Positions 4,628 through 9,788 of a stretch of 11,919 nucleotides of DNA are shown here, in pieces. The notes under the pieces were generated by a model. The model worked only from the letters and a program-made list of their open reading frames with translations. It was not told where the DNA came from and did no database searches. A program made the position numbers and the translations under genes. Origin of the DNA: Faecalibacterium prausnitzii (GTDB lineage: Bacteria; Bacillota; Clostridia; Oscillospirales; Ruminococcaceae); contig DCCL01000048.1 in assembly GCA_002313795.1 (NCBI GenBank), positions 211 through 12,129 of the forward strand. Reading direction: 5' to 3'. Numbering within the stretch: position 1 is the stretch's first letter; every line of letters begins with the position of its first letter.

Positions 4628-5983
4628 ATGAAACGTATCGTCACCCTTGTTCTGAGCCTTGTGCTCCTGCTGAGCTGCTTCTGCGCCCCGGCATCGGCCC
4701 TCTTCGACCCCAGCCTCTCCTACGAGGTGCAGGCAAAGAGCGCCTACATCGTTAACACCGACACCAACATCATCGTCTACGAAAAAGACAGCCAGCGTCA
4801 GGTGCCCGCCGGGGGCTTGACCAAGTATATGACCATCGCCCTGCTGCTGACAAACTATGCCGACCAGCTGGACAGCACCTTCCAGATGCCTTTTGCCATC
4901 TCGGATTATGTCCACAACTCCGACAACGCCGATATGCGCTCCGGCGAGACCTTCACCTATCGGGAAGCGGTCTATGCCATGCTCACCCGGAACGCCAACG
5001 AGGCGGCTATGGGTCTGGCCTACAGCCTTTCCGGCGGCGACCTTACCGGCTGGGTGAGTCAGATGAACACCCTTTCCCAGCGCATCGGCACCACGAACAG
5101 CACCTGGACAGATGCCTGCGGTCTGGACAAGGGCAATGTGACCACGGCCGTGGATATGTACCTTATCCTGCGGTATCTCATGAGCTTCGATGCTTTCAAG
5201 GAGATCTCGGCAGCCCCCACCTTCACTATGCCCGCCAAAGAGCGGCACGCCAAGAGTTTCGTCCTCATCAGCCAGAATGTGGCCCTTAACCGGACCAGCG
5301 GCGGCAGTTTCTACCGCAAATCCATGCAGGGCGGCATGTGCGACGTGATGGCCTACCGCAACGACCACGGCGACCAGAGCTATGTTTCCTGGGCCAATCA
5401 GGATGGGGCCACCTATATCTTCTGCATCATGCAGAGCCCCGACACCTGCGACACCTACGGCTACGCCAACCGCCGCCCGGCTCTCTACGAGACCACCCGA
5501 CTCATCGACTGGGTATTTGAGAATTTCTCCATCCAGCCTGCGCTGGACACCGACCTTGCCCTTGCGGAGATTCCGGTGAAATACTCTTCCGATACCGACA
5601 CCCTCAAACTCTACCCCGACAACAGCATGATGACCCTGCTCCCCTCCACCGGCGATGGCAGCGTCACCCAGAAATATTTCCATCTGCCCGATTACGTCTG
5701 CGCCCCCATCCAGCAGGGCGATGTGGTAGGCACCGTAGAGCTCAAGCTGGCAGGTGAGACCATCGGTCTGGTGAACCTCATCGCCGGGCAGGATGTGAGC
5801 CGGAACGACCTGCTTTATACGTTTGCAAAGCTGCAGGAGTTCTTTGGCAGTCTTTATCTGAAAGTCGTTCTCGTCGTCAGCGGCATCACGGCCATCATTT
5901 ATGTGGCATGGCTGATGCTCACCACCCGGCGCAGCAGCCGCCCCTCCAAAAAGGTGCACCACTACGGAAGACCGAGAGAGTAA
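4628..5983 (+). CDS. Membrane-anchored DD-carboxypeptidase homologue lacking catalytic residues
   Basis: This 451-aa protein has the fold layout of class A low-molecular-weight PBPs (DacA/DacF, peptidase S11). A signal peptide (MKRIVTLVLSLVLLLS, cleavage near ASA-LFD) is followed by the transpeptidase-like domain (about 30-300), a beta-rich C-terminal domain (about 310-395) and a C-terminal membrane helix (about 410-432) with a basic cytoplasmic tail. The three active-site motifs are at the right spacing but altered: SxxK is GLTK (63-66), SxN is NAN (122-124) and KTG is KSM (231-233). The nucleophilic Ser is therefore Gly, confirmed by codon GGC, and enzymatic activity is not expected. It is probably a pseudoenzyme acting in peptidoglycan binding or regulation. 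The start at 4628 is preferred over an in-frame upstream ATG (4553) because it begins the signal peptide and follows a GAGG. Confidence 0.85.
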   Translation: MKRIVTLVLSLVLLLSCFCAPASALFDPSLSYEVQAKSAYIVNTDTNIIVYEKDSQRQVPAGGLTKYMTIALLLTNYADQLDSTFQMPFAISDYVHNSDNADMRSGETFTYREAVYAMLTRNANEAAMGLAYSLSGGDLTGWVSQMNTLSQRIGTTNSTWTDACGLDKGNVTTAVDMYLILRYLMSFDAFKEISAAPTFTMPAKERHAKSFVLISQNVALNRTSGGSFYRKSMQGGMCDVMAYRNDHGDQSYVSWANQDGATYIFCIMQSPDTCDTYGYANRRPALYETTRLIDWVFENFSIQPALDTDLALAEIPVKYSSDTDTLKLYPDNSMMTLLPSTGDGSVTQKYFHLPDYVCAPIQQGDVVGTVELKLAGETIGLVNLIAGQDVSRNDLLYTFAKLQEFFGSLYLKVVLVVSGITAIIYVAWLMLTTRRSSRPSKKVHHYGRPRE

Positions 5984-5984
5984 A

Positions 5985-6071
5985 GGAGGCTGAGCGGAGG
6001 GTGGTTTCCTGCCGAGCGGCTCCGATAGCTGGCAGGGAACTGCCGGACTGCCTCAGCCGATGAGATGCAGC
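5985..6071 (-). repeat. Intergenic repeat, copy B
   Basis: Read on minus, this 87-base segment aligns with 7345-7450: GCTGCATCT, TCGGCTG, GTCCGGCAGTTCCCTG, GCTATCG, GAGCCGC and CCCTCCGC occur in the same order. It lacks an 18-base hairpin insert found in the 7345 copy. The ends GGCTGAG/CTCAGCC pair here, while the 7345 copy has GGGG/CCCC at the same place, suggesting a conserved fold. It starts one base after the carboxypeptidase-like stop codon. Confidence 0.75.
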
Positions 6072-6126
6072 GTCACGTCCCCCCTTGGTATCTTCCCGGA
6101 GGGTCGCCCCCTTTTTCAGCATCTCA
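6061..6126. repeat. 8-bp inverted repeat between repeat copy B and tRNA-Tyr
   Basis: TGAGATGC (6061-6068) and GCATCTCA (6119-6126) are perfectly complementary and enclose 50 bases rich in C and G runs. The left arm overlaps the end of repeat copy B, so this may be a further module of that element. Confidence 0.45.
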
Positions 6127-6150
6127 CACCAAAAAAGCCGCAAAAAACTG

Positions 6151-6179
6151 TTGACAAACACGCCGCCAAGTGGTAATAT
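6151..6179 (+). promoter_or_regulatory. tRNA-Tyr promoter
   Basis: TTGACA (6151-6156) and TAATAT (6174-6179) are 17 bases apart. The expected start is about 6186, 30 bases before the mature tRNA 5' end. Confidence 0.8.
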
Positions 6180-6215
6180 ATACAGGCAGTCCACGACTGC
6201 ATCAAAACTGTATAT

Positions 6216-6297
6216 GGGCGTGTTCCCGAGTGGCCAATGGGGACAGACTGTAAATCTGCTGCTTTCAGCTTCGGTGGTTCGAATCCACCCGCGCCCA
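6216..6297 (+). tRNA. tRNA-Tyr (anticodon GTA)
   Basis: The acceptor stem GGGCGTG/CGCGCCC has one G-T pair. The anticodon loop CTGTAAA gives anticodon GTA. The T-arm is GGTGG-TTCGAAT-CCACC, and the long variable arm is typical of bacterial tRNA-Tyr. The discriminator is A6297; CCA is not encoded. It is a single tRNA with its own promoter and terminator. Confidence 0.95.
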
Positions 6298-6298
6298 T

Positions 6299-6343
6299 AA
6301 AAAACCGCCAGTGTAGAAATACACTGGCGGTTTTCTTTTGCAT
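6299..6343 (+). terminator. tRNA-Tyr terminator
   Basis: A perfect 15-bp stem (6301-6315 with 6320-6334; core ACCGCCAGTGTA) carries a GAAA loop and is followed by TTTTCTTTT. Confidence 0.92.
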
Positions 6344-6425
6344 ACGCGCTGGAGCCACAATGTCGGGTGGATGAGAACCGCCTCGAAGTGACTGCTGCCT
6401 GTATTTTGGCGGCGGAAACAGGAAG

Positions 6426-6469
6426 ACAAAAACCGGGAGACTGCATCGCTGCGGCTTCCCGGTTTTTGT
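6426..6469 (-). terminator. Terminator of the Hpt-domain gene
   Basis: ACAAAAACCGGGA (6426-6438) and TCCCGGTTTTTGT (6457-6469) form a perfect 13-bp stem. On minus it ends in TTTTTGTCTT and lies about 10 bases beyond the Hpt gene stop. The 82 bases between this and the tRNA terminator hold nothing I recognise. Confidence 0.85.
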
Positions 6470-6478
6470 AGTACAGAT

Positions 6479-6832
6479 TCAGTTTTCCACGCAGCCGCGG
6501 ATGGCGCGGACTGTCGTTTCGTACTCCTGCCGTGCCTGAGGCATCGCAGCAGCTGCGGCGGTCATATCACCGCCGCGCAGAGCTCTGGTGATAACGTCGA
6601 GTGGCACATAGAGCCGGGTGAACTCCAGACTCTGGCAGACCCCTCTGAGGTTATGGGCCGCACAAAACGCCCCTTGTGCGTCGCCCTCTGCCATGGCTTT
6701 TTCCAGCGCGGCAAAGCTGGGGTCGGTAACAAACTTGCTCAGCAGGCGCTCGATCATGGCCTCATCGTACAAACGGCTCAGGACATTGTTATAGTCGCTG
6801 CCCATCTGGCTGTAACATTCCTTAACTGTCAT
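6479..6832 (-). CDS. Stand-alone Hpt (histidine phosphotransfer) domain protein
   Basis: This 117-aa, all-helical protein is essentially one Hpt domain. The phosphorylation motif AAHNLRGVCQSLEF (58-71) matches AHxLKGxxxxxG with the phospho-acceptor at H60; Lys is replaced by Arg. Hpt proteins shuttle phosphate between response-regulator receiver domains in multistep phosphorelays, acting in the cytoplasm. No kinase or receiver gene is in the window, so the partner is elsewhere. The start is the ATG at 6832, with GGAAAGGGAAG immediately upstream; an in-frame TTG at 6856 lacks a ribosome binding site. The gene lies behind a c-di-GMP-I riboswitch and intrinsic terminator, so its expression should respond to cyclic di-GMP. 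The neighbours are unrelated. Confidence 0.85.
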   Translation of the reverse strand: MTVKECYSQMGSDYNNVLSRLYDEAMIERLLSKFVTDPSFAALEKAMAEGDAQGAFCAAHNLRGVCQSLEFTRLYVPLDVITRALRGGDMTAAAAAMPQARQEYETTVRAIRGCVEN

Positions 6833-6882
6833 GCTTCCCTTTCCTTTGGCAGACAAAAGGTGCAGACCGGAGACACAAAAAA

Positions 6883-6919
6883 AGACCGCAAAAAGCTTCC
6901 CCTATCTCTAGGGGAAGCT
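6883..6919 (-). terminator. Riboswitch expression-platform terminator
   Basis: AGCTTCCCCTA (6894-6904 on plus) and TAGGGGAAGCT (6909-6919) form a perfect 11-bp stem with a 4-base loop, followed on minus by TTTTT. It lies immediately 3' of the GEMM aptamer and about 50 bases before the Hpt start codon. Confidence 0.9.
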
Positions 6920-6920
6920 C

Positions 6921-7008
6921 CTTGCAGCCGAACTACCTTCTGCTTGCAGGAAATTTTAAGCAGAAGGCTCCTAACTTTGCGTCCCTGATTCGCACCAGGT
7001 TTGCCAAA
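6921..7008 (-). ncRNA. Cyclic di-GMP-I (GEMM-I) riboswitch aptamer
   Basis: Read on minus, the hallmark segments occur in order. TTTTGGCAAACC leads into a 6-bp stem CCTGGT/ATCAGG capped by the GNRA loop GCGA, and then GGGACGCAAAG. A 10-bp second stem CCTTCTGCTT/AAGCAGAAGG follows, and finally GGTAGTTCGGCTGC. This is the consensus arrangement of the GEMM-I family, which binds bis-(3'-5')-cyclic di-GMP. A terminator hairpin follows directly, so control is probably by premature termination. Whether the ligand turns the gene on or off cannot be settled by eye, because the P1 3' strand abuts, but does not clearly overlap, the terminator stem. Confidence 0.88.
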
Positions 7009-7118
7009 ACCGATTCCATATTACTTGCCAGTCCAGTCCAATTCAGCTGCGGTATCACTTCACTCCTGACAAGTGGTTGACGCCGCTCCTGTATTGCCGA
7101 ACCGATTTTGCTGTTCTT

Positions 7119-7147
7119 ATTATAACACCCGAAAAAAATCTTGTCAA
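7119..7147 (-). promoter_or_regulatory. Perfect consensus promoter for the riboswitch-Hpt transcript
   Basis: Read on minus, TTGACA (7147-7142) and TATAAT (7124-7119) are 17 bases apart. The predicted start is about 7112, leaving roughly 100 nt of leader before the aptamer. That leader contains a separate fold (GCGG/CCGC enclosing CACTT/AAGTG). Confidence 0.9.
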
Positions 7148-7274
7148 CGACTCCCAATAATTTTCTGGAATATTATGGTTTTTTAATTCTTCATTTTTTC
7201 ACGTTTTTCATCGTATGCACGCTGTTTTTGCGTTCTGTATAGGCCGTCTTATTTGGTGTAGGTGGAGGCTCTCA

Positions 7275-7339
7275 CCTCCTGCTCTGGGGTTTTCCGGCGA
7301 GGCGGCTCTTAGCCCGTCGGGAAATCCCAGAGCAGGAGG
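7275..7339. repeat. 21-bp near-perfect inverted repeat (long hairpin)
   Basis: The left arm at 7275-7295 (beginning CCTCCTGCTCTGGG) pairs along all 21 positions with 7319-7339, including two G-T pairs, around a 23-base loop that has its own GGCT/AGCC stem. No U-tract follows on either strand, so it is not a standard terminator. It sits directly left of repeat copy C, within a roughly 660-base stretch (7160-7820) with no protein gene. Confidence 0.8.
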
Positions 7340-7344
7340 CCCGG

Positions 7345-7474
7345 AGCTGCATCTTCTCGGCTGGGGCTGTCCGGCAGTTCCCTGTCGGCTATCGCAAAAC
7401 AAGTTTGCGATTGAGCCGCCGGGCAGTGAACCGCCCTCCGCCCCGCCTCCGAGAGATAGATACCGGCTGAAACG
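7345..7474 (+). repeat. Intergenic repeat, copy C (most complete)
   Basis: Bases 7345-7450 align with copy B (5985-6071, minus), and the right end to 7474 aligns with copy A (1-50). Relative to B it carries an 18-base insert after GCTATCG that forms its own hairpin (ATCGCAAA/TTTGCGAT). No coding capacity is evident; frames through it are arginine- and proline-rich and lack ribosome binding sites. Confidence 0.75.
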
Positions 7475-7522
7475 CCACTTTCGCGTGCGCGGCCACCTAC
7501 CCGGAAAGCAACCGGAACTGAT

Positions 7523-7550
7523 ATTATAGCAATTCAACTTTTTAATGCAA
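7523..7550 (-). promoter_or_regulatory. Leftward promoter into the repeat region
   Basis: Read on minus, TTGCAT (7550-7545) and TATAAT (7528-7523) are 16 bases apart, with TGC before the -10 (extended -10). No protein gene follows on this strand until the Hpt gene, so it may drive a non-coding transcript through copy C and the long hairpin. Confidence 0.6.
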
Positions 7551-7570
7551 CAGCAACAACGTTGAATTGC
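7529..7570. repeat. 10-bp inverted repeat bracketing the leftward promoter -35
   Basis: GCAATTCAAC (7529-7538) and GTTGAATTGC (7561-7570) are perfect inverted copies 22 bases apart. The left arm touches the -10, and the -35 lies between the arms. This could be a regulator operator or a DNA/RNA hairpin; no terminator tract is present. A second inverted pair, TATCGCAA (7572-7579) / TTGCGATA (7614-7621), follows. Confidence 0.6.
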
Positions 7571-7725
7571 ATATCGCAAATATGCTGTTTTGATGTTGCA
7601 CGAATCTTTTGACTTGCGATAAAACCATCCGGCAAATCCCCCCTGTCATATGGCAGGTTCCATCCGCTATAGTCATACTCATTCGACAAATTTTGCAAAA
7701 ATGTGAATTTTTTGTATTTTTCCGA

Positions 7726-7755
7726 TGGACAACCCCCGCCGCAACGTGCTAGAAT
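7726..7755 (+). promoter_or_regulatory. Promoter of the purine permease gene
   Basis: TGGACA (7726-7731) and TAGAAT (7750-7755) are 18 bases apart, with TGC before the -10. The leader of about 60 nt holds an 8-bp hairpin (CCGTCGGC/GCTGACGG). Upstream, CCTGTCATATGGCAGG (7642-7657) is a near-perfect palindrome that could be an operator. I see no purine-riboswitch consensus. Confidence 0.5.
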
Positions 7756-7821
7756 GGAATCTGTTCTTTTCCGTCGGCGCGCGGCTGACGGGAGCTACTC
7801 ACACAAACAGGAGGAACTTTC

Positions 7822-9192
7822 ATGTTAGAAAAAGTCTTTCACCTGAAAGAGAACCACACCGATGTCCGGACCGAGATCATGGCAGGTATCACCACCTTCA
7901 TGACCATGGCCTACATCCTTGCGGTCAACCCCAGCATCCTTTCCGCTTCGGGCATGGATGCCAACGCAGTCCTCATTGCCACCTCGCTGGCTTCCTTCGT
8001 CGGCACCGCCCTCATGGCTCTGCTGGCAAACTATCCCTTTGCTCTGGCTCCCGGCATGGGCCTGAACGCCTACTTCTCCTACACTGTCGTCCTCACCATG
8101 GGCTACAGCTGGCAGCTGGCCCTGATGGCCGTCTTTGTGGAAGGCATCATCTTCATCGTGCTGAGCCTGACCAATGTGCGTGAGGGCATCTTCAACGCCA
8201 TCCCCATGACCCTCAAGAGCGCTGTCAGCGTGGGCATCGGCCTGTTCGTGGCTTTCGTCGGTCTGCAGAATGCCAAGCTCATCGTCAACAGCGACTCCAC
8301 CCTCGTCACCTATCAGCACTTCAAGGGCGACACCTTCTCCTCTGTGGGCGTGGGTGCCATCCTGGCTCTGCTGGGCGTGGTCATCACCGCCATCCTGCTG
8401 GTGAAGAACGTCAAAGGCGGCATCCTCTACGGCATCGTCATCACCTGGGTGCTGGGCATCCTCTGTGAAGTGGCCGGCATCTATGTGCCCAACCCCGACG
8501 CCGGTATGTACTCCGTTATCCCCACCAGCTTCGTCAGCTTCGACTTCTCTGCACTGGGCAAGACCTTCGGTCAGGTGTTCAAGACCGATTTCTCCGGTGT
8601 GGGCATCCTGAACTTCTTCGCCGTCATGTTCTCCTTCCTCTTCGTTGACCTGTTCGACACTCTGGGCACCCTCATCGGCGTGGCTTCCAAGGCCGACATG
8701 CTGGACAAAGACGGCAAACTGCCTCACATCAAGGGTGCTCTGATGGCTGACTCCATCGCCACCTGCGCAGGCGCTGTGCTGGGCACCTCTACCACCACCA
8801 CTTTCGTCGAGAGCGCCTCCGGCGTCACCGAGGGCGGCCGCACCGGCCTCACCTCCATGACCACCGGTGTGCTGTTCCTGCTGGCCGTGGTGTTCAGTCC
8901 CCTGTTCCTGACCATTCCTTCCTTCGCAACGGCTCCTGCCCTTATCATCGTGGGCTTCTACATGATGGGTTCTGCCCTCAAGATCGATTTCTCCGACCCC
9001 AGCGAGGGCATTCCCGCCTTCCTGACCATCCTGGCGATGCCCACTGCCTACAGCATCTCTGAGGGCATCGCCATCGGCGTCATCTCCTGGACCATCATCA
9101 ACGTGGTCACCGGCAAGGCTTCCGAAAAGAAGATCAGCCCCCTGATGTATGTTCTGACCGTTCTGTTCATCCTGAAGTATGTGCTGCTGTAA
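7822..9192 (+). CDS. NCS2/AzgA-type guanine/hypoxanthine permease
   Basis: This 456-aa polytopic permease of the AzgA-like (COG2252; PbuG/PbuO) branch of the nucleobase transporters imports guanine, hypoxanthine or adenine by proton symport. Signatures include EIMAGITTFMTMAYI (18-32), APGMGLNAYFSY (76-87), LFVDLFDTLGTLIGVA (about 272-287) and GTSTTTTFVESASG (about 320-333), over roughly 12-14 membrane segments ending in LKYVLL. Length is typical. The ATG is preceded by AGGAGGAA at good spacing. It is monocistronic, with its own promoter and a strong terminator at 9212. The marked preference for C-ending codons suggests high expression. Which purine is carried cannot be read from the sequence, so no symbol is given; pbuG is the closest familiar name. 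Confidence 0.9.
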   Translation: MLEKVFHLKENHTDVRTEIMAGITTFMTMAYILAVNPSILSASGMDANAVLIATSLASFVGTALMALLANYPFALAPGMGLNAYFSYTVVLTMGYSWQLALMAVFVEGIIFIVLSLTNVREGIFNAIPMTLKSAVSVGIGLFVAFVGLQNAKLIVNSDSTLVTYQHFKGDTFSSVGVGAILALLGVVITAILLVKNVKGGILYGIVITWVLGILCEVAGIYVPNPDAGMYSVIPTSFVSFDFSALGKTFGQVFKTDFSGVGILNFFAVMFSFLFVDLFDTLGTLIGVASKADMLDKDGKLPHIKGALMADSIATCAGAVLGTSTTTTFVESASGVTEGGRTGLTSMTTGVLFLLAVVFSPLFLTIPSFATAPALIIVGFYMMGSALKIDFSDPSEGIPAFLTILAMPTAYSISEGIAIGVISWTIINVVTGKASEKKISPLMYVLTVLFILKYVLL

Positions 9193-9211
9193 CAGCTGAA
9201 CTTTATAAAGC

Positions 9212-9244
9212 AAAGGCCGCCGGTTCCCCGGCGGCCTTTTTGTT
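9212..9244 (+). terminator. Permease gene terminator
   Basis: AAAGGCCGCCGG pairs perfectly with CCGGCGGCCTTT (12 bp), with a TTCC loop and TTTTT after it. The T-tract end overlaps the -35 of the next promoter at 9243. Confidence 0.92.
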
Positions 9245-9271
9245 GTTCCTGGTCAGGATCTACGGTATACT
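9243..9271 (+). promoter_or_regulatory. Promoter of the 37-aa peptide gene
   Basis: TTGTTC (9243-9248) and TATACT (9266-9271) are 17 bases apart. The predicted start is near 9278, with a leader of about 55 nt. Confidence 0.65.
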
Positions 9272-9326
9272 GAGTACGCTTTAAGCTCTTCTTGCTTCTT
9301 CTCCATCCGCTTAATACGGAAGGAGG

Positions 9327-9358
9327 TGTAAGTATGCACGGAGCAGCATCCATCGTCA
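9327..9358 (+). repeat. Direct repeats at toxin start region, second locus (copy 1)
   Basis: TGTAAGTATGCACGGA (9327-9342) spans the end of the ribosome binding site and the start codon, and CAGCATCCATCGTCA (9344-9358) covers codons 4-9. Both recur in order at 9497-9512 (14 of 16 identical) and 9518-9531 (one base shorter). Confidence 0.85.
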
Positions 9359-9447
9359 TCTCTGTCCTTACAGACGTGGCATCTCACTACATCTGTATGT
9401 GGCTCGACAGAAAGCTAAATCACTTCAGCAAGAACTGTAAGCACTAA
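9334..9447 (+). CDS. 37-aa membrane peptide, candidate type I toxin (paralogue)
   Basis: The peptide begins MHGAASIVISVLTDVASHYI and continues CMWLDRKLNHFSKNCKH. It shares a hydrophobic segment with a preceding Ser-Val, YICxWLD, and a basic end in Lys-His with the 33-aa peptide at 3531-3632. The last 11 bases of both genes are GTAAGCACTAA, and similarity continues into the 3' hairpin (AGAAG followed by CCCC). The ATG follows AAGGAGGTGTAAGT, an ideal site. The helix is interrupted by Asp and His, so it is less hydrophobic than its paralogue; it may be a weakened or diverged toxin. Antisense repeats and a shared hairpin match the other locus. Function is inferred from this architecture only. 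Confidence 0.7.
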   Translation: MHGAASIVISVLTDVASHYICMWLDRKLNHFSKNCKH

Positions 9448-9449
9448 AG

Positions 9450-9530
9450 CAGAAGCCCCTCGGTACTGACACTACCGGGGGCTTCTCACTTGTGCCTGTA
9501 AGTATAGACGGATCTTACAGCACCATCGTC
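9450..9530 (-). ncRNA. Candidate antitoxin RNA antisense to the 37-aa peptide
   Basis: This inferred RNA of about 80 nt starts near 9530. It first covers repeats complementary to the peptide's start region (9531-9518 and 9512-9497), then the hairpin 9452-9485, and ends near a TGCTTTAG tract. The order of parts is the same as in the RNA at 3635-3715. The 3' end is less certain because the T-tract after the hairpin is short. Confidence 0.6.
9451..9486. terminator. Shared hairpin at the 37-aa peptide locus
   Basis: GAAGCCCC-T-CGGTA (9452-9465) pairs with TACCGGGGGCTTC (9473-9485): 13 bp with one bulged T and a 7-base loop. The flanking T-tracts are weak on both strands (TCTCACTTG on plus, TGCTTTAG on minus), so termination may be partial. 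Confidence 0.65.
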
Positions 9531-9531
9531 A
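9497..9531 (-). repeat. Direct repeats in antisense RNA, second locus (copy 2)
   Basis: TGTAAGTATAGACGGA (9497-9512) and CAGCACCATCGTCA (9518-9531), written on plus, are near copies of 9327-9342 and 9344-9358. Transcribed leftward, they give RNA antisense to the peptide start region. Confidence 0.85.
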
Positions 9532-9536
9532 ATTAG

Positions 9537-9565
9537 GGTATATACTCTTCCCACTCAAAAGTCAA
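9537..9565 (-). promoter_or_regulatory. Promoter of the antisense RNA, second locus
   Basis: Read on minus, TTGACT (9565-9560) and TATACC (9542-9537) are 17 bases apart. It aligns in position and sequence with the antisense promoter at 3749-3722. It begins 9 bases after the stop of the 67-aa gene, with no coding target. Confidence 0.55.
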
Positions 9566-9573
9566 GCAGGCCA

Positions 9574-9777
9574 TTATTTTTTCTTCCGCGGCAGGTGTAC
9601 CTCGGGGATGGCCACATTGTCGTAGTGGATGCTTTCCTCCTCGCAGGAATCCTCCTGCGGGTGTTTCACCTTGCCGGTGTGGTACTCGGGCACCGCCGTA
9701 TCGTCATAATGATACGCAGGGTGCGGGTCCGGCTCATGCCGCTTCCAGTGTTTTTCCAGCCAAGTGAGGATAGACAT
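9574..9777 (-). CDS. 67-aa hydrophilic protein of unknown function, downstream of gltS
   Basis: This small charged cytoplasmic protein starts MSILTWLEKHWKRHEPDPHP. It contains a degenerate duplication: YHYDDTAVPEYHTGK (22-36) and IHYDNVAIPEVHLPR (50-64), sharing HYDxxAxPExH, with a Glu/Cys-rich linker between. Histidine and acidic residues are abundant, so metal binding is conceivable but unproven. The ATG lies 11 bases after the gltS stop, with AAAGGAA between, so it is co-transcribed and probably translationally coupled. I do not recognise the family. The conserved ribosome binding site, sensible composition and operon position argue that it is a real gene. Confidence 0.7.
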   Translation of the reverse strand: MSILTWLEKHWKRHEPDPHPAYHYDDTAVPEYHTGKVKHPQEDSCEEESIHYDNVAIPEVHLPRKKK

Positions 9778-9788
9778 AGCGATTCCTT

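Noticed and set aside
4532..5962. A 476-codon open frame on minus opposite the carboxypeptidase-like gene
   Set aside because: It is the antisense shadow of a GC-rich gene: His/Gly/Val-rich, no ribosome binding site and no recognisable domain. The plus-strand frame has a signal peptide and family motifs.
6216..6343. tRNA-Tyr as an integration (att) site
   Set aside because: No integrase and no duplicated tRNA 3' end were seen in the window; the tRNA is followed directly by its own terminator.
6933..7157. A 74-codon frame over the Hpt leader on minus
   Set aside because: Its start lies upstream of the predicted transcription start, it has no ribosome binding site, and it runs through the structured riboswitch.
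7208..7579. Arginine-, proline- and cysteine-rich frames over the repeat region, both strands
   Set aside because: These are typical nonsense translations of a GC-rich palindromic repeat, with no start signals.
7642..7821. Purine riboswitch in the permease leader
   Set aside because: It was expected for this gene type, but the conserved loop and P1 sequences of the purine aptamer are not present. Only simple hairpins are seen.
7825..9213. A 462-codon open frame on minus opposite the purine permease
   Set aside because: Composition is dominated by Asp, Gly, His and Gln from antisense codons. There is no start signal and no motifs; the permease frame is clearly real.
9498..9531. Alternative leftward promoter TTGACG with TATACT
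   Set aside because: The spacing is 20 bases, and a start there would exclude the repeats complementary to the toxin start. The TTGACT/TATACC pair at 9565-9537 fits better.
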